Counted from the stretch's first letter, positions 1 to 9,897 are shown. The stretch: DNA of 64,000 bases from Pseudomonas gessardii (GCF_001983165.1 NZ_MNPU01000032.1:1-64000); one strand, 5' to 3'. Made by a program: numbers and translations. The notes: generated by a model from the letters alone, not told the origin.

Positions 1-118
1 CCTCTGGCTAACACTTCCCCTTGCCGGGTGTGTAGAGGACTTTCACCTCCCAGTCACCAGCGTGGCCACCACAGCCAAGCTGGTTGCGCTTGCGCGCAAC
101 GCGCCATGCCTGGCGCAC
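1..118 (-). mobile_element. Group II intron, 5' end (partial, continues beyond the left edge)
   Basis: Read on the minus strand, the intron begins at 118 with GTGCGCC, the conserved group II 5' splice-site start. The following bases, including GGGAGGTGAAAGTCCTC (minus strand, about 52-36) and GGGAAGTGTTAGCC near the edge, resemble domain I of bacterial reverse-transcriptase-type group II introns. The boundary lies one base after the T-tract of the pmbA intrinsic terminator, in the same orientation as that transcript. Bacterial class C (IIC) introns are known to insert just downstream of terminator hairpins, so class C is the likely class. The maturase gene and the 3' end lie outside the window, so the class and whether the intron is intact are inferred. 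Confidence 0.75.
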
Positions 119-119
119 C

Positions 120-150
120 AAAAAAAACGCCACCCCAAGGGGTGGCGCTG
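120..150 (-). terminator. Intrinsic terminator of pmbA
   Basis: On the minus strand a 9-bp stem (CGCCACCCC / GGGGTGGCG, 128-136 with 139-147) is followed by eight T residues (127-120). It lies about 20 bases after the pmbA stop codon. It is also the apparent target of the group II intron at 1-118. Confidence 0.9.
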
Positions 151-170
151 TTGTGCAGGCGGCGGGGGGC

Positions 171-1517
171 TTAGCTGCCGGCGATGGTCATACGCTCGAT
201 CAGCACCGAGCCGGTGCGGATATTGCTGCGCAGTTCCAGATCGTTACCCACGGCGACGATCTGCTTGAACATATCGCGCATATTGCCGGCGATGGTCACT
301 TCCTGGACAGCGAACTGGATTTCGCCATGCTCCACCCAGAAACCTGCGGCACCACGGGAGTAGTCGCCGGTGACCATGTTCAAGCCATGGCCCATCAACT
401 CGGTCACCAGCAAGCCACGGCCCATACGGCGCAACAGCGCCGCCTGGTCTTCATCGCCATGGGTCACGAACAGGTTGTGGACGCCACCGGAGTTGGCGGT
501 ACTCGGCAAACCGAGCTTGCGCCCGGCGTAGGTGCCCAGTACGTAGGACACCAACTCGCCCTTCTCGACAAACGGCTTGGCGTAGGTCGCCAGGCCATCG
601 CCATCAAAGGCCGAACTGCCCATGGCGCGCATCAGGTGCGGGCGCTCATCCAGGGTCAACCACTCGGGAAACAACTTCTGGCCCAGTGCACCTTCAAGGA
701 ACGACGATTTGCGGTACAGGTTGCCCCCGGAAATCGCCCCCAGGAAGCTGCTGAACAGACCACCTGCCAACTCCGCCGAAAACAGCACCGGCACTTCGCA
801 CGTCGGCACCGGGCGCGCGCCCAGACGGCTCGCGGCCCGCTGCGCGGCGCGTTGGCCGATGCTGGCCGGATCCGCCAACAACTCGCCCTGGCGACTGACG
901 TCATACCAGTAGTCACGCTGCATCTGGCCATCACCCTCGGCGATCATCACGCAGCTCAAGCTATGGCGCGTTGATGCATAGCCGCCGATAAACCCGTGGC
1001 TGTTGCCATACACACGGCAACCCTGGTGGGTACTCAAGGTGGTGCCATCGGCATTCTTGATCCGGCTGTCGGCATCAAACGCCGCAGCTTCGCAGGCCAG
1101 GGCTTTTTCGATGGCCTGCTCGGGGCTGATATCCCAGGCGTGAAACAGGTCGAAATCTTTCAGATCCCGCGCCATCAAGGCCGCATCCGCCAAACCCGAG
1201 GCCTCGTCTTCGGAGGTATGCCTGGCAATCGCCAGGGCGGCGGCGACGGTTTCGCGAATGGCTTCCGGGCCGCTGGCCGAGGTACTGGCCGAGCCTTTGC
1301 GTTGCCCCACATACAAGGTGATACCAAACCCCTGGTCGCGGTTGAACTCGACGGTTTCCACTTCCCGCTGGCGTACCGAAGTCGACAGCCCCTGCTCCAG
1401 CGACACCGCCACTTCACAGGCACTGGCGCCCTGGCGCTTGGCCTCATTGATGATCTGTTCAACTTGTTCCTGCAGTGCCGGTAACGCTTGTGGACCGACG
1501 CTTTGGGCTGCACTCAT
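171..1517 (-). CDS. pmbA: PmbA/TldE, subunit of the TldD-TldE metalloprotease
   Basis: The 448-residue product matches PmbA (TldE) in length and sequence. With TldD it forms the heteromeric cytosolic protease known for processing microcin B17 and degrading CcdA in E. coli. As expected for this subunit it has no HExxxH zinc motif; catalysis is by TldD, encoded at 2193-3635. The ATG at 1517 gives MSAAQSVG. A TTG four codons upstream is possible but less likely. The gene is divergent from darP and ends in an intrinsic terminator that a group II intron has targeted. Confidence 0.93.
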   Translation of the reverse strand: MSAAQSVGPQALPALQEQVEQIINEAKRQGASACEVAVSLEQGLSTSVRQREVETVEFNRDQGFGITLYVGQRKGSASTSASGPEAIRETVAAALAIARHTSEDEASGLADAALMARDLKDFDLFHAWDISPEQAIEKALACEAAAFDADSRIKNADGTTLSTHQGCRVYGNSHGFIGGYASTRHSLSCVMIAEGDGQMQRDYWYDVSRQGELLADPASIGQRAAQRAASRLGARPVPTCEVPVLFSAELAGGLFSSFLGAISGGNLYRKSSFLEGALGQKLFPEWLTLDERPHLMRAMGSSAFDGDGLATYAKPFVEKGELVSYVLGTYAGRKLGLPSTANSGGVHNLFVTHGDEDQAALLRRMGRGLLVTELMGHGLNMVTGDYSRGAAGFWVEHGEIQFAVQEVTIAGNMRDMFKQIVAVGNDLELRSNIRTGSVLIERMTIAGS

Positions 1518-1625
1518 GGTGTTCTCCACTCAAATTCTGCTTTCGGTTAAGGCCATCGAGCGACCGGGCCGGACAAGCGGCCCCCGACTGGTTATCATGG
1601 CGGCGTTTCTTTGCGGACTGCCACC

Positions 1626-2147
1626 ATGGTTGATTCTTACGACGACTCCCTCGATGGGGAGAAAAGCAAAACCCAGGTCAAACGCGAGCTGCATGCTCTG
1701 GTTGATCTCGGCGAGCGCCTTACAACACTCAAGCCGGACTTGATTGCCAAACTGCCACTGACCGACGAAATGCGCCGGGCCCTGGCAGATGCACCCAAGC
1801 ACACCGCGAATATCGCGCGTAAACGGCACATCATGTTTATCGGCAAGCTGATGCGCGACCAGGACACTGACGCCATTCTGACCTTGCTCGACCAACTCGA
1901 TGCTTCCACCCGCCAATACAACGAACGTTTCCATAACCTGGAACGTTGGCGCGACCGCCTGATCGGCGGTGACGACGCTGTATTGGAGAAGTTCGTCCTG
2001 GACTATCCAGATGCCGACCGCCAGCAACTGCGCTCCCTGATCCGTCAGGCCCAGCACGAACTGGCACAGAACAAGGCGCCGGCCACCAGCCGTAAAATCT
2101 TCAAGTACATCCGTGAGCTGGACGAGACTCAACGCGGCCTGCGTTGA
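1626..2147 (+). CDS. darP: DarP (YjgA), ribosome maturation factor
   Basis: The 173-residue protein belongs to the YjgA/DUF615 family, now called DarP, which binds late 50S assembly intermediates and aids peptidyl-transferase-centre maturation. It is highly charged and helical throughout, typical of the family, with family motifs KRELHALVDLGERL (about 18-31) and KRHIMFIGKLMR (about 63-74). The ATG at 1626 is chosen over an upstream in-frame TTG at 1611. It lies between the two halves of the TldD/E protease and converges on tldD. Confidence 0.92.
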   Translation: MVDSYDDSLDGEKSKTQVKRELHALVDLGERLTTLKPDLIAKLPLTDEMRRALADAPKHTANIARKRHIMFIGKLMRDQDTDAILTLLDQLDASTRQYNERFHNLERWRDRLIGGDDAVLEKFVLDYPDADRQQLRSLIRQAQHELAQNKAPATSRKIFKYIRELDETQRGLR

Positions 2148-2157
2148 TCCTCTTCCC

Positions 2158-2180
2158 CGGGTGGCGGTCTTCGCCACCCG
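2158..2180. terminator. Hairpin between convergent darP and tldD
   Basis: A perfect 9-bp stem, CGGGTGGCG / CGCCACCCG, with a 5-base loop lies between the two stop codons. No T-tract follows on either strand, so it is a weak terminator or a 3' stabilising hairpin shared by both mRNAs. Confidence 0.5.
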
Positions 2181-2192
2181 AAGCTCCACGCC

Positions 2193-3635
2193 TTACGACC
2201 CCGTGCCACCCACGGTGATCGCATCAATTTTCAGGGTTGGCTGGCCGACACCGACCGGCACCGACTGCCCATCCTTGCCACACATCCCCACACCGCTGTC
2301 CAGCGCCAGGTCGTTACCGACCATCGACACCTTGCTCATGGCTTCCGGGCCGTTGCCAATCAGGGTGGCGCCCTTGACCGGCGCAGTGATCTTGCCGTCT
2401 TCGATCAAATAGGCTTCGCTGGTGGAGAACACGAACTTGCCGCTGGTGATATCCACCTGGCCGCCCCCCAGGTTGGCGCAATAGATCCCACGTTTGACCG
2501 AGGCAATGATCTCTGCCGGATCGCTTTCGCCCGCGAGCATGTAGGTATTGGTCATCCGCGGCATCGGCAAATGCGCGTAGGACTCGCGACGACCGTTGCC
2601 GGTACGCGCCACGCCCATCAGGCGCGCGTTGAGCTTGTCTTGCATATAGCCCTTGAGCACGCCGTTTTCGATCAGCGTGGTGCACTCGGTGGGCGTGCCT
2701 TCGTCGTCGACGCTCAGGGAGCCACGGCGACCGGCCAAGGTGCCGTCATCGACGATGGTGCAGAGTTTGGAGGCGACCATTTCGCCCATGCGCCCGCTGT
2801 AGGCGGAGCTGCCCTTGCGGTTGAAGTCGCCTTCCAGGCCATGCCCCACCGCTTCATGCAGCAAGACCCCGGACCAGCCCGACCCGAGCACCACCGGCAG
2901 CGTACCGGCCGGCGCCGGAATGGCTTCCAGGTTGACCAACGCCTGGCGCAACGCCTCGCGGGCATAGCCCATGGCGCGGTCTTCGGTGAGGAAATAGCGA
3001 TAATCCGTACGCCCGCCGCCGCCATGGCCGCCGCGCTCGCGACGGCCGTTCTGCTCGACAATCACACTGACATTGAAGCGCACCAGCGGTCGCACATCCG
3101 CCGCCAGGCTGCCATCGGTGGAGGCCACCAGGATGCGCTCCCAGACACCGGCCATGCTCACGCTCACCTGCTGGATACGCGGATCGAGGGCACGGGTTGC
3201 GGCATCCACGCGCTTGAGCAGCTCGACCTTTTCGGCACGGCTCATGACTTCCAGCGGGTTGTCCGGGCCGTACAACTGGGTCACGTCCTGGGTACTGAAC
3301 GCCTGCACGGTGCCGTTCTGCCCGGCACGGGAAATCGAACGCGCCGCGCGGGCGGCCAGGCCCAGGGCTTCCAGGGTGATGGCATTGCTGTAGGCAAAGC
3401 CGGTCTTCTCACCGGACTGCGCACGCACGCCAACCCCTTGGTCAAGGTTGAAGCTGCCGTCCTTGACGATCCCGTCCTCCAGGGACCAGGACTCGGAAAT
3501 CTGCCCCTGGAAATACAGGTCGGCGGCATCAATACCCGGCCCGGCCAGGTCGCCCAGCACGGTTTGCAGACTTTCGATGGTCACGCCACCGGGCGCCAGG
3601 AGGTGTTCACTGACTGAGGACAACAACTCGCTCAT
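2193..3635 (-). CDS. tldD: TldD, catalytic subunit of the TldD-TldE metalloprotease
   Basis: The 480-residue product is the normal TldD length (481 in E. coli). The zinc-binding HExxxH motif is present as HEAVGH at residues 260-265, followed by GLEGDFNRK. It partners with PmbA encoded at 171-1517. The start at 3635 (MSELLSSVSE) fits the family; the reading frame stays open upstream into the amidase gene, but that extension has no homology. It follows the nitrilase-like gene by 16 bases, so the two are probably co-transcribed with yhdP. Confidence 0.94.
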   Translation of the reverse strand: MSELLSSVSEHLLAPGGVTIESLQTVLGDLAGPGIDAADLYFQGQISESWSLEDGIVKDGSFNLDQGVGVRAQSGEKTGFAYSNAITLEALGLAARAARSISRAGQNGTVQAFSTQDVTQLYGPDNPLEVMSRAEKVELLKRVDAATRALDPRIQQVSVSMAGVWERILVASTDGSLAADVRPLVRFNVSVIVEQNGRRERGGHGGGGRTDYRYFLTEDRAMGYAREALRQALVNLEAIPAPAGTLPVVLGSGWSGVLLHEAVGHGLEGDFNRKGSSAYSGRMGEMVASKLCTIVDDGTLAGRRGSLSVDDEGTPTECTTLIENGVLKGYMQDKLNARLMGVARTGNGRRESYAHLPMPRMTNTYMLAGESDPAEIIASVKRGIYCANLGGGQVDITSGKFVFSTSEAYLIEDGKITAPVKGATLIGNGPEAMSKVSMVGNDLALDSGVGMCGKDGQSVPVGVGQPTLKIDAITVGGTGS

Positions 3636-3651
3636 AGGTTCGGCCTTAAAT

Positions 3652-4500
3652 TCATCGTTCTGAAGCAGGTCGCTGTGCGCCCTGCGAGAAAAAGCGCCGG
3701 TGGCCTGCCACCGGCATGCGCGCCCGTATCGACGCTTGTTCACTGCTATCGCGTTCGGCCAACAACACCGCTTCACCTTGATCCTGTAGCGCCAGTACGC
3801 GCCCCCATGGGTCGACAATCGCCCCATGACCATAGGTTTCCCGTGGCCCCGGGTGCACGCCACCCTGGGCGGCCGCCAGCAGGTAACACTGGGTTTCGAT
3901 GGCCCGGGCCCGGATCAGCACATCCCAATGCGCCGCGCCGGTTACCGCCGTAAAGGCCGAGGGTGCGGTAATCAATTCAGCGCCCGCCGCACGTAACTCG
4001 CTGTACAGCTCCGGGAAGCGCAGGTCATAACAGACCGTCAGCCCCAGGCGCCCCACCGGCGTATCGGCCACCACCACTTGGTTGCCATAAGCATAGTCGT
4101 CGGATTCGCGATAACGACCGCGTGCGTCCGCCACGTCCACATCGAACAAATGCAGCTTGTCGTAGCGGGCCACGATTTGCCCCTGCGCGTCGATCAACAA
4201 CGAGCAGGCGTTGGACTTGGCGTCGGGTTGTTCCAACGCAGGCAACGGCAATGTGCCGGCCACTATCCATAAGTTGAGGTCACGGGCGGTCAGTTTCAAC
4301 CAGGGCAGGATCGGACCCTCGCCCACCGCTTCGGCGCGGCCAATAGCGGCCACGTCGCGGCGCCCCATGGCAGCGAAATTTTCCGGCAGGACCGCCAGTT
4401 GCGCCCCCCCTGCCGCCGCCTGTTCCAGCAAACGCCGGGCCTGGGCCAGGTTGGCCAGGATATCGCTCTGGCTGACCATCTGGATTACCGCAAAGGACAT
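3652..4500 (-). CDS. Nitrilase-superfamily carbon-nitrogen hydrolase
   Basis: The 282-residue protein has the Glu-Lys-Cys catalytic triad of the nitrilase superfamily: E40 in VLPEN, K115 in YDKLHLFD and C157 in VCYDLRFPE. It resembles the YbeM/Nit1 branch, which includes deaminated-glutathione amidases, so a metabolite-repair role in the cytoplasm is plausible but not proven. The start at 4500 (MSFAVIQM) is the family N-terminus. It sits between yhdP and tldD, an arrangement conserved in Pseudomonas. Confidence 0.9.
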   Translation of the reverse strand: MSFAVIQMVSQSDILANLAQARRLLEQAAAGGAQLAVLPENFAAMGRRDVAAIGRAEAVGEGPILPWLKLTARDLNLWIVAGTLPLPALEQPDAKSNACSLLIDAQGQIVARYDKLHLFDVDVADARGRYRESDDYAYGNQVVVADTPVGRLGLTVCYDLRFPELYSELRAAGAELITAPSAFTAVTGAAHWDVLIRARAIETQCYLLAAAQGGVHPGPRETYGHGAIVDPWGRVLALQDQGEAVLLAERDSSEQASIRARMPVAGHRRFFSQGAQRPASER

Positions 4501-4548
4501 GGGCCCACACTCCATAAAAAGCATGGGGCCATGCTACTCCACAGGGGC

Positions 4549-7500
4549 TTATTGTGGTTTTTCAAATGGCTTGTCGAAGGTGATTTTTGGATCTTTCCAT
4601 GGCCCTTGCACCTTGTACTGGACGCTGGCAAAACGCGAGACCCGATCGCCGATCAGCTTGTCGATCAGGAACAATGCGCCACCAATGGCCGGCGCGCCTA
4701 CGATCAACGCGGCAATCGGCAGGTTGTTGGTCACCGGCAGGGTCACCAGCAACTTGGCATCGACCCGGTCGGCCACCAGGTCCAGGGTGCCGTTAAGCTC
4801 CAGGTTGCTCGACGGCCCCGTGAGAACAATCGGCTCACGGGTCACAAACACACCATTGCTGGCGGCCAGCAGGCCCTTGACCCGGTCGTAGCTCAGGCCC
4901 TTGCCCAGCAGGTCCGAGAAGTCCAGGCGCAAACGCCGGCCAATCGAGTTGAAGTTCAGCAGGCCAAACACCCGCAACGCCTGGGCACCGCCCTCCACCT
5001 CGACAAACTGCCCCTTGCGAAACGACGCATCCAGGCTGCCGGAAAAACGCTTGGGCCCAACCCACGCAGGCGAACCGGGCCAGCGCCCGTCAACATCCAG
5101 ATGGAAATCCTGGCTGGTGACCGTGGGCGCAAACCCCCAGCCCTTGAGCACATCGGCGATGTTCTTGCCATCCAGGCGCCCCTTGTACCAACTGCTGCTG
5201 GCACCCGGCCCCCCTTCCCAGCCGCCGGCGCCCTTGAGCTGCATGCCCTTGAGGCCCAGGTCGAGGTTGTTGAAGGCCATGCCCTTGGCGGTCGGGCGCA
5301 CCTTCAGGGACCAGGCGCCAATCAAGTCAGGCCCCTGAAACAACTGGTCAATGGCGATATCCAGCGCCGGAATGTCCTTGGGGTTGATATCTGCCAGGGG
5401 ATCAGGCGCGTTCTCGTCGGCCTGGACCGTGGGATCGACCGCCGGCAGCTTCACGTATTGCAGATTGATGGCGATAGGCGCGCCCTTGGCATCCGGCAGG
5501 CCAATCCCCCCCTTGGCTTGCTGGCTGTCGAGCTGCAGGCCCCAGGCGGCGGGCTTGCGGTCCAGTTTCAGGGTGACCTGATCGAGTTGGGTACCAAACC
5601 CTGTGAGCTTGCCGATCTTGAAGTCGGCACTGCTCAACAGTTGTTTGGCATTGCCGCCTGGGTCATTGCCGGCATAGCGGTCGACCAACTTCTTCCAGGG
5701 ATCGATATCCAGCTCCGACAGTACCCCGCGAATCCGCAGGCCCTTGCCACCGGGCAGCAAGGCATCGCCATCACCGAGGAACAGCTCGCCACGACCCTGG
5801 GCAAAGTTGTTCGCCGGAGCGGCAAAAGTAAAGTTCGCCAGCTCGCCGTAATCAAACCAGTAGCGCCGCTCCGCGCCCTGCAAGGTCATGCGCAATACAC
5901 TGTCACGGCCCTGGCTGGCGGACATGCCAAACGGCGCCGGCAAATCCACCGCCACGCCCTTGAGGTTGGAGCTGACCCGCAACTGGCTGTCGGCACCGTC
6001 CAGGTCAAGCTGCAGTTGATACGGGATATCCCCGGACACCGGCAGCGGCTGGCCGACTTTCAGCCAGTCGGTAAGGCGCTTGACCGTCACCTGGCCCTTG
6101 GCCGTAACCCGCGTACTGAGATTGCCCGGTTTGCCACCGGCGGCAATCTGCGCCGTGATCGGCCGGTCGAAGGCCTGGGCGCTGATGTTCTGGCCACTCA
6201 GGCCCTTGGCGCTGTCGAAGCGGAACTCGCCCTTGAGCTGGCTCAGGTCCAGGGTCGGTTCGGCCAGTTGCAGGCGGGCCTTGTCGGTCTTGAAGTCCAC
6301 CACGATTTTCGGCTCGGCGCCCTTGGCCAGGGGAATGTCCAGGTCCAGGGAGCCTTGCAGGTCGCCCTCGCCTTTCCAGCCGGCAAACGTCGATGCCGTG
6401 CCGATGGGCGCTTCCTGGAGGATCTTCAGACCATCCCCCAGGCCGCCGGCAAACCCGCCCGTGAGCAACAGATGGCTGTCCTGGCCGGGTGGCGCATGGG
6501 GAATGTTGACGTAAATGTCCTTGACCCGGGTGTCGAGCAATTGCCCCTTGCTGGCCAGGATGCGCACGCCGGTTTCTTCGACAAACACTTCACCGGCCAC
6601 CTTGCTCACATGGGGCCAGCCCGGCTGAAACGCCAACTCGGCGTCGTGCACCTTGAAGAACAGGCTGATATTGCGCGCCGCCGTCACGGCGTCGTGGTTC
6701 AGCGAACCCTGGTACTGGAAGAACCCTTCATCGACCGCGCCCTTGAGAATCGCCGTGCGCAGCCATTCATCCAGGGCCGGGCTCAACACCGCCGGCAGGT
6801 ATTTGGCGGTAAAGCGTCCATCGCCGTCGACCATGCCGACCCGCAGATCCATGTAGTCTTCCTGGCTATGATCGAAATGCAGGCGAATCAGGAAGTCCGC
6901 CGCGACCTTGCCCTCTTCCCCCAGCACCTTGATATAGGGCGCAATCAGTGTGAAGCCTTGCTTATCCAGCTTCCACGTCAGGCGCGCGTTGGCCTGGATG
7001 TACTGCCAGGGCTTGGCGAAAATCGGGTCCAGGTGCAAGGCGAAGTCCTTGCTGTCCATGCGCAGCTCACCCTGGCCCAGGTCGCCGCTGATGCTGCCGG
7101 AGACATTGCGGGCCGCCGGCGCGCCGAAATAGGCATCAAAGCCCACGCGGTCGAGGTTGGCGGCAAAGCTGACGCGCTGGTCGCCCGTCTCCTCGGGACG
7201 ATAATCCACCCGCACATTGCGCAGCACGCCCGTGGCCTTCAAGGCTTCGACAGCCTTGGCAAAACCTTCCGGCAATGGCGCCAGGGCATTGAGCAAGGGG
7301 GTGATCGGCGTCAGGTCCAGGCGGTCGGCCTGCAGGTTCCAGGTTTCCTGGCCCTTGTCGCTGGCCAGGGTCTGCTGCAACTGCAGGTGCGACTCCCAGC
7401 GGGTGTCGCCCAGGTTCATAGCCAGCGAGTCGAAGACCACCTTCAGGCCGCTGTCATTGCGCTGCAGGTAGGCCGTCAGGCCCAGGTTCTGGATGCTCAC

Positions 7501-8364
7501 GGGTTTGCGCTGGGCATAACGGACCTTGGCTTGCGGTGCGTTGAGCCGCGCGGCGGCGCTTTGCAGCGTGCCATTGGCCCAGGTCAGCCAGAACTCGCCA
7601 CCGGCTTTCAACTCGCTGAGTTTCCAGCCCTGGGTCAACTTCGCCGGAATCCATTGCGCCCAATTGCTCTGGGGCAGGCTCAGGTAAGCCTGGACTTCAC
7701 CGTCGCGCCACTGGCTGGCACGGATCCGCGTGCGCAGGCTGAGGGCCAGCGGTTGCCCATCGGGCAGGGTCAGGCGCGCATCCAGGCGCTGGCGAGTGGC
7801 ACCGGTTTGCAGGCTCAGGCCCACGTAGGTCAAGGTCAACGGCGCTTGCTCAAACGGCTGCAAGGTGACCTGGCTGTCCAGCAGCGAGACCTTCGCCACC
7901 GCCTGCATGCGCTGGAGCAGTTGCTCCGGGTCCAGGGGCTGGTCGTCCTGCACCGGCAGGCCTTGCAGTGCCCAACGGCCGTCCTGGTCTTCCTTGACGC
8001 TGAGCTGCAACCCGCTGACTTCCAGGTGGGCGATGCGCACATCCCACGCCAACAGGCTGGCCCAGACGTCGGGCACCACTTGTACCTGGTCCAGGCGCAA
8101 GGCACTGCTGCCTTCGCCGACCATCACATCGTGGGCGAGCAATACCGGGGCAAAACCGCTCCAGCGCCCTTCCAGGCTGCCAATGCTCAGGGGCATATCG
8201 ACCGCCGCCTGCGCCTTGGCCTCGACTTCGGCACGGTACTCCGCCACCAAGGGTGTCAATTCACGGCCCAGGCTGACGTAGACCGCCGCCAGCACCAGCA
8301 GCAATGCACACAGGCCAAGGCCCCAACGGGTCAGTGCGGCAAAAAAGCGTTGCAGACGCTCCAT
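4549..8364 (-). CDS. yhdP: YhdP, large AsmA-like envelope lipid-transport protein
   Basis: This 1271-residue protein has a single N-terminal membrane anchor (about residues 15-32, rich in Leu/Ala/Val) and a long periplasmic body of beta-rich repeats. It belongs to the YhdP family of AsmA-like proteins. YhdP, TamB and YdbH are thought to bridge inner and outer membranes and move phospholipid outward. The start at 8364 (MERLQRFF) precedes the anchor. It lies 75 bases after rng and upstream of the amidase and tldD genes in an apparent operon. A 4-kb open frame on the opposite strand is a GC-bias shadow. Confidence 0.92.
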   Translation of the reverse strand: MERLQRFFAALTRWGLGLCALLLVLAAVYVSLGRELTPLVAEYRAEVEAKAQAAVDMPLSIGSLEGRWSGFAPVLLAHDVMVGEGSSALRLDQVQVVPDVWASLLAWDVRIAHLEVSGLQLSVKEDQDGRWALQGLPVQDDQPLDPEQLLQRMQAVAKVSLLDSQVTLQPFEQAPLTLTYVGLSLQTGATRQRLDARLTLPDGQPLALSLRTRIRASQWRDGEVQAYLSLPQSNWAQWIPAKLTQGWKLSELKAGGEFWLTWANGTLQSAAARLNAPQAKVRYAQRKPVSIQNLGLTAYLQRNDSGLKVVFDSLAMNLGDTRWESHLQLQQTLASDKGQETWNLQADRLDLTPITPLLNALAPLPEGFAKAVEALKATGVLRNVRVDYRPEETGDQRVSFAANLDRVGFDAYFGAPAARNVSGSISGDLGQGELRMDSKDFALHLDPIFAKPWQYIQANARLTWKLDKQGFTLIAPYIKVLGEEGKVAADFLIRLHFDHSQEDYMDLRVGMVDGDGRFTAKYLPAVLSPALDEWLRTAILKGAVDEGFFQYQGSLNHDAVTAARNISLFFKVHDAELAFQPGWPHVSKVAGEVFVEETGVRILASKGQLLDTRVKDIYVNIPHAPPGQDSHLLLTGGFAGGLGDGLKILQEAPIGTASTFAGWKGEGDLQGSLDLDIPLAKGAEPKIVVDFKTDKARLQLAEPTLDLSQLKGEFRFDSAKGLSGQNISAQAFDRPITAQIAAGGKPGNLSTRVTAKGQVTVKRLTDWLKVGQPLPVSGDIPYQLQLDLDGADSQLRVSSNLKGVAVDLPAPFGMSASQGRDSVLRMTLQGAERRYWFDYGELANFTFAAPANNFAQGRGELFLGDGDALLPGGKGLRIRGVLSELDIDPWKKLVDRYAGNDPGGNAKQLLSSADFKIGKLTGFGTQLDQVTLKLDRKPAAWGLQLDSQQAKGGIGLPDAKGAPIAINLQYVKLPAVDPTVQADENAPDPLADINPKDIPALDIAIDQLFQGPDLIGAWSLKVRPTAKGMAFNNLDLGLKGMQLKGAGGWEGGPGASSSWYKGRLDGKNIADVLKGWGFAPTVTSQDFHLDVDGRWPGSPAWVGPKRFSGSLDASFRKGQFVEVEGGAQALRVFGLLNFNSIGRRLRLDFSDLLGKGLSYDRVKGLLAASNGVFVTREPIVLTGPSSNLELNGTLDLVADRVDAKLLVTLPVTNNLPIAALIVGAPAIGGALFLIDKLIGDRVSRFASVQYKVQGPWKDPKITFDKPFEKPQ

Positions 8365-8439
8365 GTCAGGCGACCCTCAAGGTAATAGTCGGACGGCAGA
8401 TCAAGGTCTGGCGGTCTCGTTGAACAGGACGGATGCGAA

Positions 8440-9897
8440 TCAGAGCAGCACCACGTCGTATTGTTCCTGGGAATACATGGTTTCGACCTGGAAACGGATG
8501 GTACGGCCAATAAAACCTTCCAATTCCGCAACGTTGCCCGACTCTTCGTCGAGCAACCGGTCCACCACCTTCTGGTTGGCCAGGACTCTATAACCCTCGG
8601 CCTGGTAAGCGCGTGCCTCCCGTAGGATTTCCCGGAAAATCTCGTAGCAAACCGTTTCCGGGGTCTTCAACTTGCCGCGCCCCTGGCAACTGCTGCACGG
8701 TTCGCACAGCACTTGCTCAAGGCTCTCGCGGGTACGCTTGCGGGTCATCTGCACCAGGCCCAACTCGGTGATCCCGATAATGTTGGTCTTGGCGTGATCG
8801 CGCTCCAGTTGCTTTTCAAGGGTGCGCAACACCTGGCGCTGGTGCTCTTCATCTTCCATGTCGATAAAGTCGATGATGATGATCCCGCCCAGGTTGCGCA
8901 GGCGCAGCTGGCGGGCAATGGCAGTGGCAGCTTCGAGGTTGGTCTTGAAGATGGTTTCTTCAAGGTTGCGATGGCCGACGAAGGCGCCGGTGTTGACGTC
9001 AATGGTGCTCATGGCTTCCGCCGGGTCCACCACCAGGTAGCCACCGGACTTGAGCGGCACCTTGCGCTCCAGGGCCTTCTGGATTTCGTCCTCGACGCCG
9101 TACAAGTCGAAAATCGGCCGCTCGCCGGGGTAGTGTTCCAGGCGGTCGGCGATTTCCGGCATCAGTTCGGCGACAAATTGCGTGGTGCGCTGGAAGGTTT
9201 CCCGCGAATCGATACGAATTTTCTCGATCTTCGGGCTGACCAGGTCGCGCAGGGTGCGCAGGGCCAGGCCCAGGTCTTCGTAGATGACGCTCGGCGCGCC
9301 GACGGTCTTGATCTGGGCACCGATCTGGTCCCACAGGCGCCGCAGGTAGCGGATGTCCATAAGGATCTCATCGGCTCCGGCGCCCTCGGCGGCGGTACGC
9401 AGGATGAAGCCGCCCGCTTCCTTGATGCCCTCGGCCGCCACGCAATCGCTGACAACTTTTTTCAGGCGCTCACGCTCACCTTCGTCTTCGATCTTCAGGG
9501 AAATGCCAACGTGGGCGGTGCGCGGCATATACACCAGGTAACGCGAAGGAATCGACAACTGCGTGGTCAGGCGCGCGCCCTTGGAACCGATAGGGTCCTT
9601 GGTGACTTGCACCACCAGGCCCTGCCCTTCATGCACCAGGGCGCTGATGCTCTCGACCGCCGGGCCTTCGCGCAGGGAGATTTCCGAGGCATGGATAAAT
9701 GCGGCACGGTCCAGGCCGATATCGACAAAGGCCGCCTGCATGCCCGGTAGCACCCGCACGACCTTGCCTTTGTAGATATTGCCGACAATCCCGCGCTTCT
9801 GGGTGCGCTCGACGTGCACTTCCTGCAAAACACCGTTTTCTACCACCGCCACGCGCGATTCCATCGGCGTGATGTTGATCAGAATCTCTTCACTCAT
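8440..9897 (-). CDS. rng: Ribonuclease G
   Basis: The 485-residue endoribonuclease belongs to the RNase E/G family and trims 16S rRNA 5' ends and mRNAs. An S1 domain occupies about residues 38-120. The catalytic magnesium ligands D300 (TIDVNTG) and D343 (IIDFID) and the zinc-link cysteines C401 and C404 (CEPCSSC) match the RNase E positions. It lacks the long C-terminal scaffold of RNase E, as expected for RNase G. The ATG at 9897 gives MSEEILIN. It follows the Maf-like gene in the mreBCD-maf-rng order. Confidence 0.95.
   Translation of the reverse strand: MSEEILINITPMESRVAVVENGVLQEVHVERTQKRGIVGNIYKGKVVRVLPGMQAAFVDIGLDRAAFIHASEISLREGPAVESISALVHEGQGLVVQVTKDPIGSKGARLTTQLSIPSRYLVYMPRTAHVGISLKIEDEGERERLKKVVSDCVAAEGIKEAGGFILRTAAEGAGADEILMDIRYLRRLWDQIGAQIKTVGAPSVIYEDLGLALRTLRDLVSPKIEKIRIDSRETFQRTTQFVAELMPEIADRLEHYPGERPIFDLYGVEDEIQKALERKVPLKSGGYLVVDPAEAMSTIDVNTGAFVGHRNLEETIFKTNLEAATAIARQLRLRNLGGIIIIDFIDMEDEEHQRQVLRTLEKQLERDHAKTNIIGITELGLVQMTRKRTRESLEQVLCEPCSSCQGRGKLKTPETVCYEIFREILREARAYQAEGYRVLANQKVVDRLLDEESGNVAELEGFIGRTIRFQVETMYSQEQYDVVLL

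Noticed and set aside
4399..8385. A 4-kb open frame on the plus strand opposite yhdP
   Set aside because: It mirrors yhdP codon for codon with third-position GC bias, is rich in Gln/Ala/Gly without domains, and has no ribosome-binding site. It is an antisense shadow.
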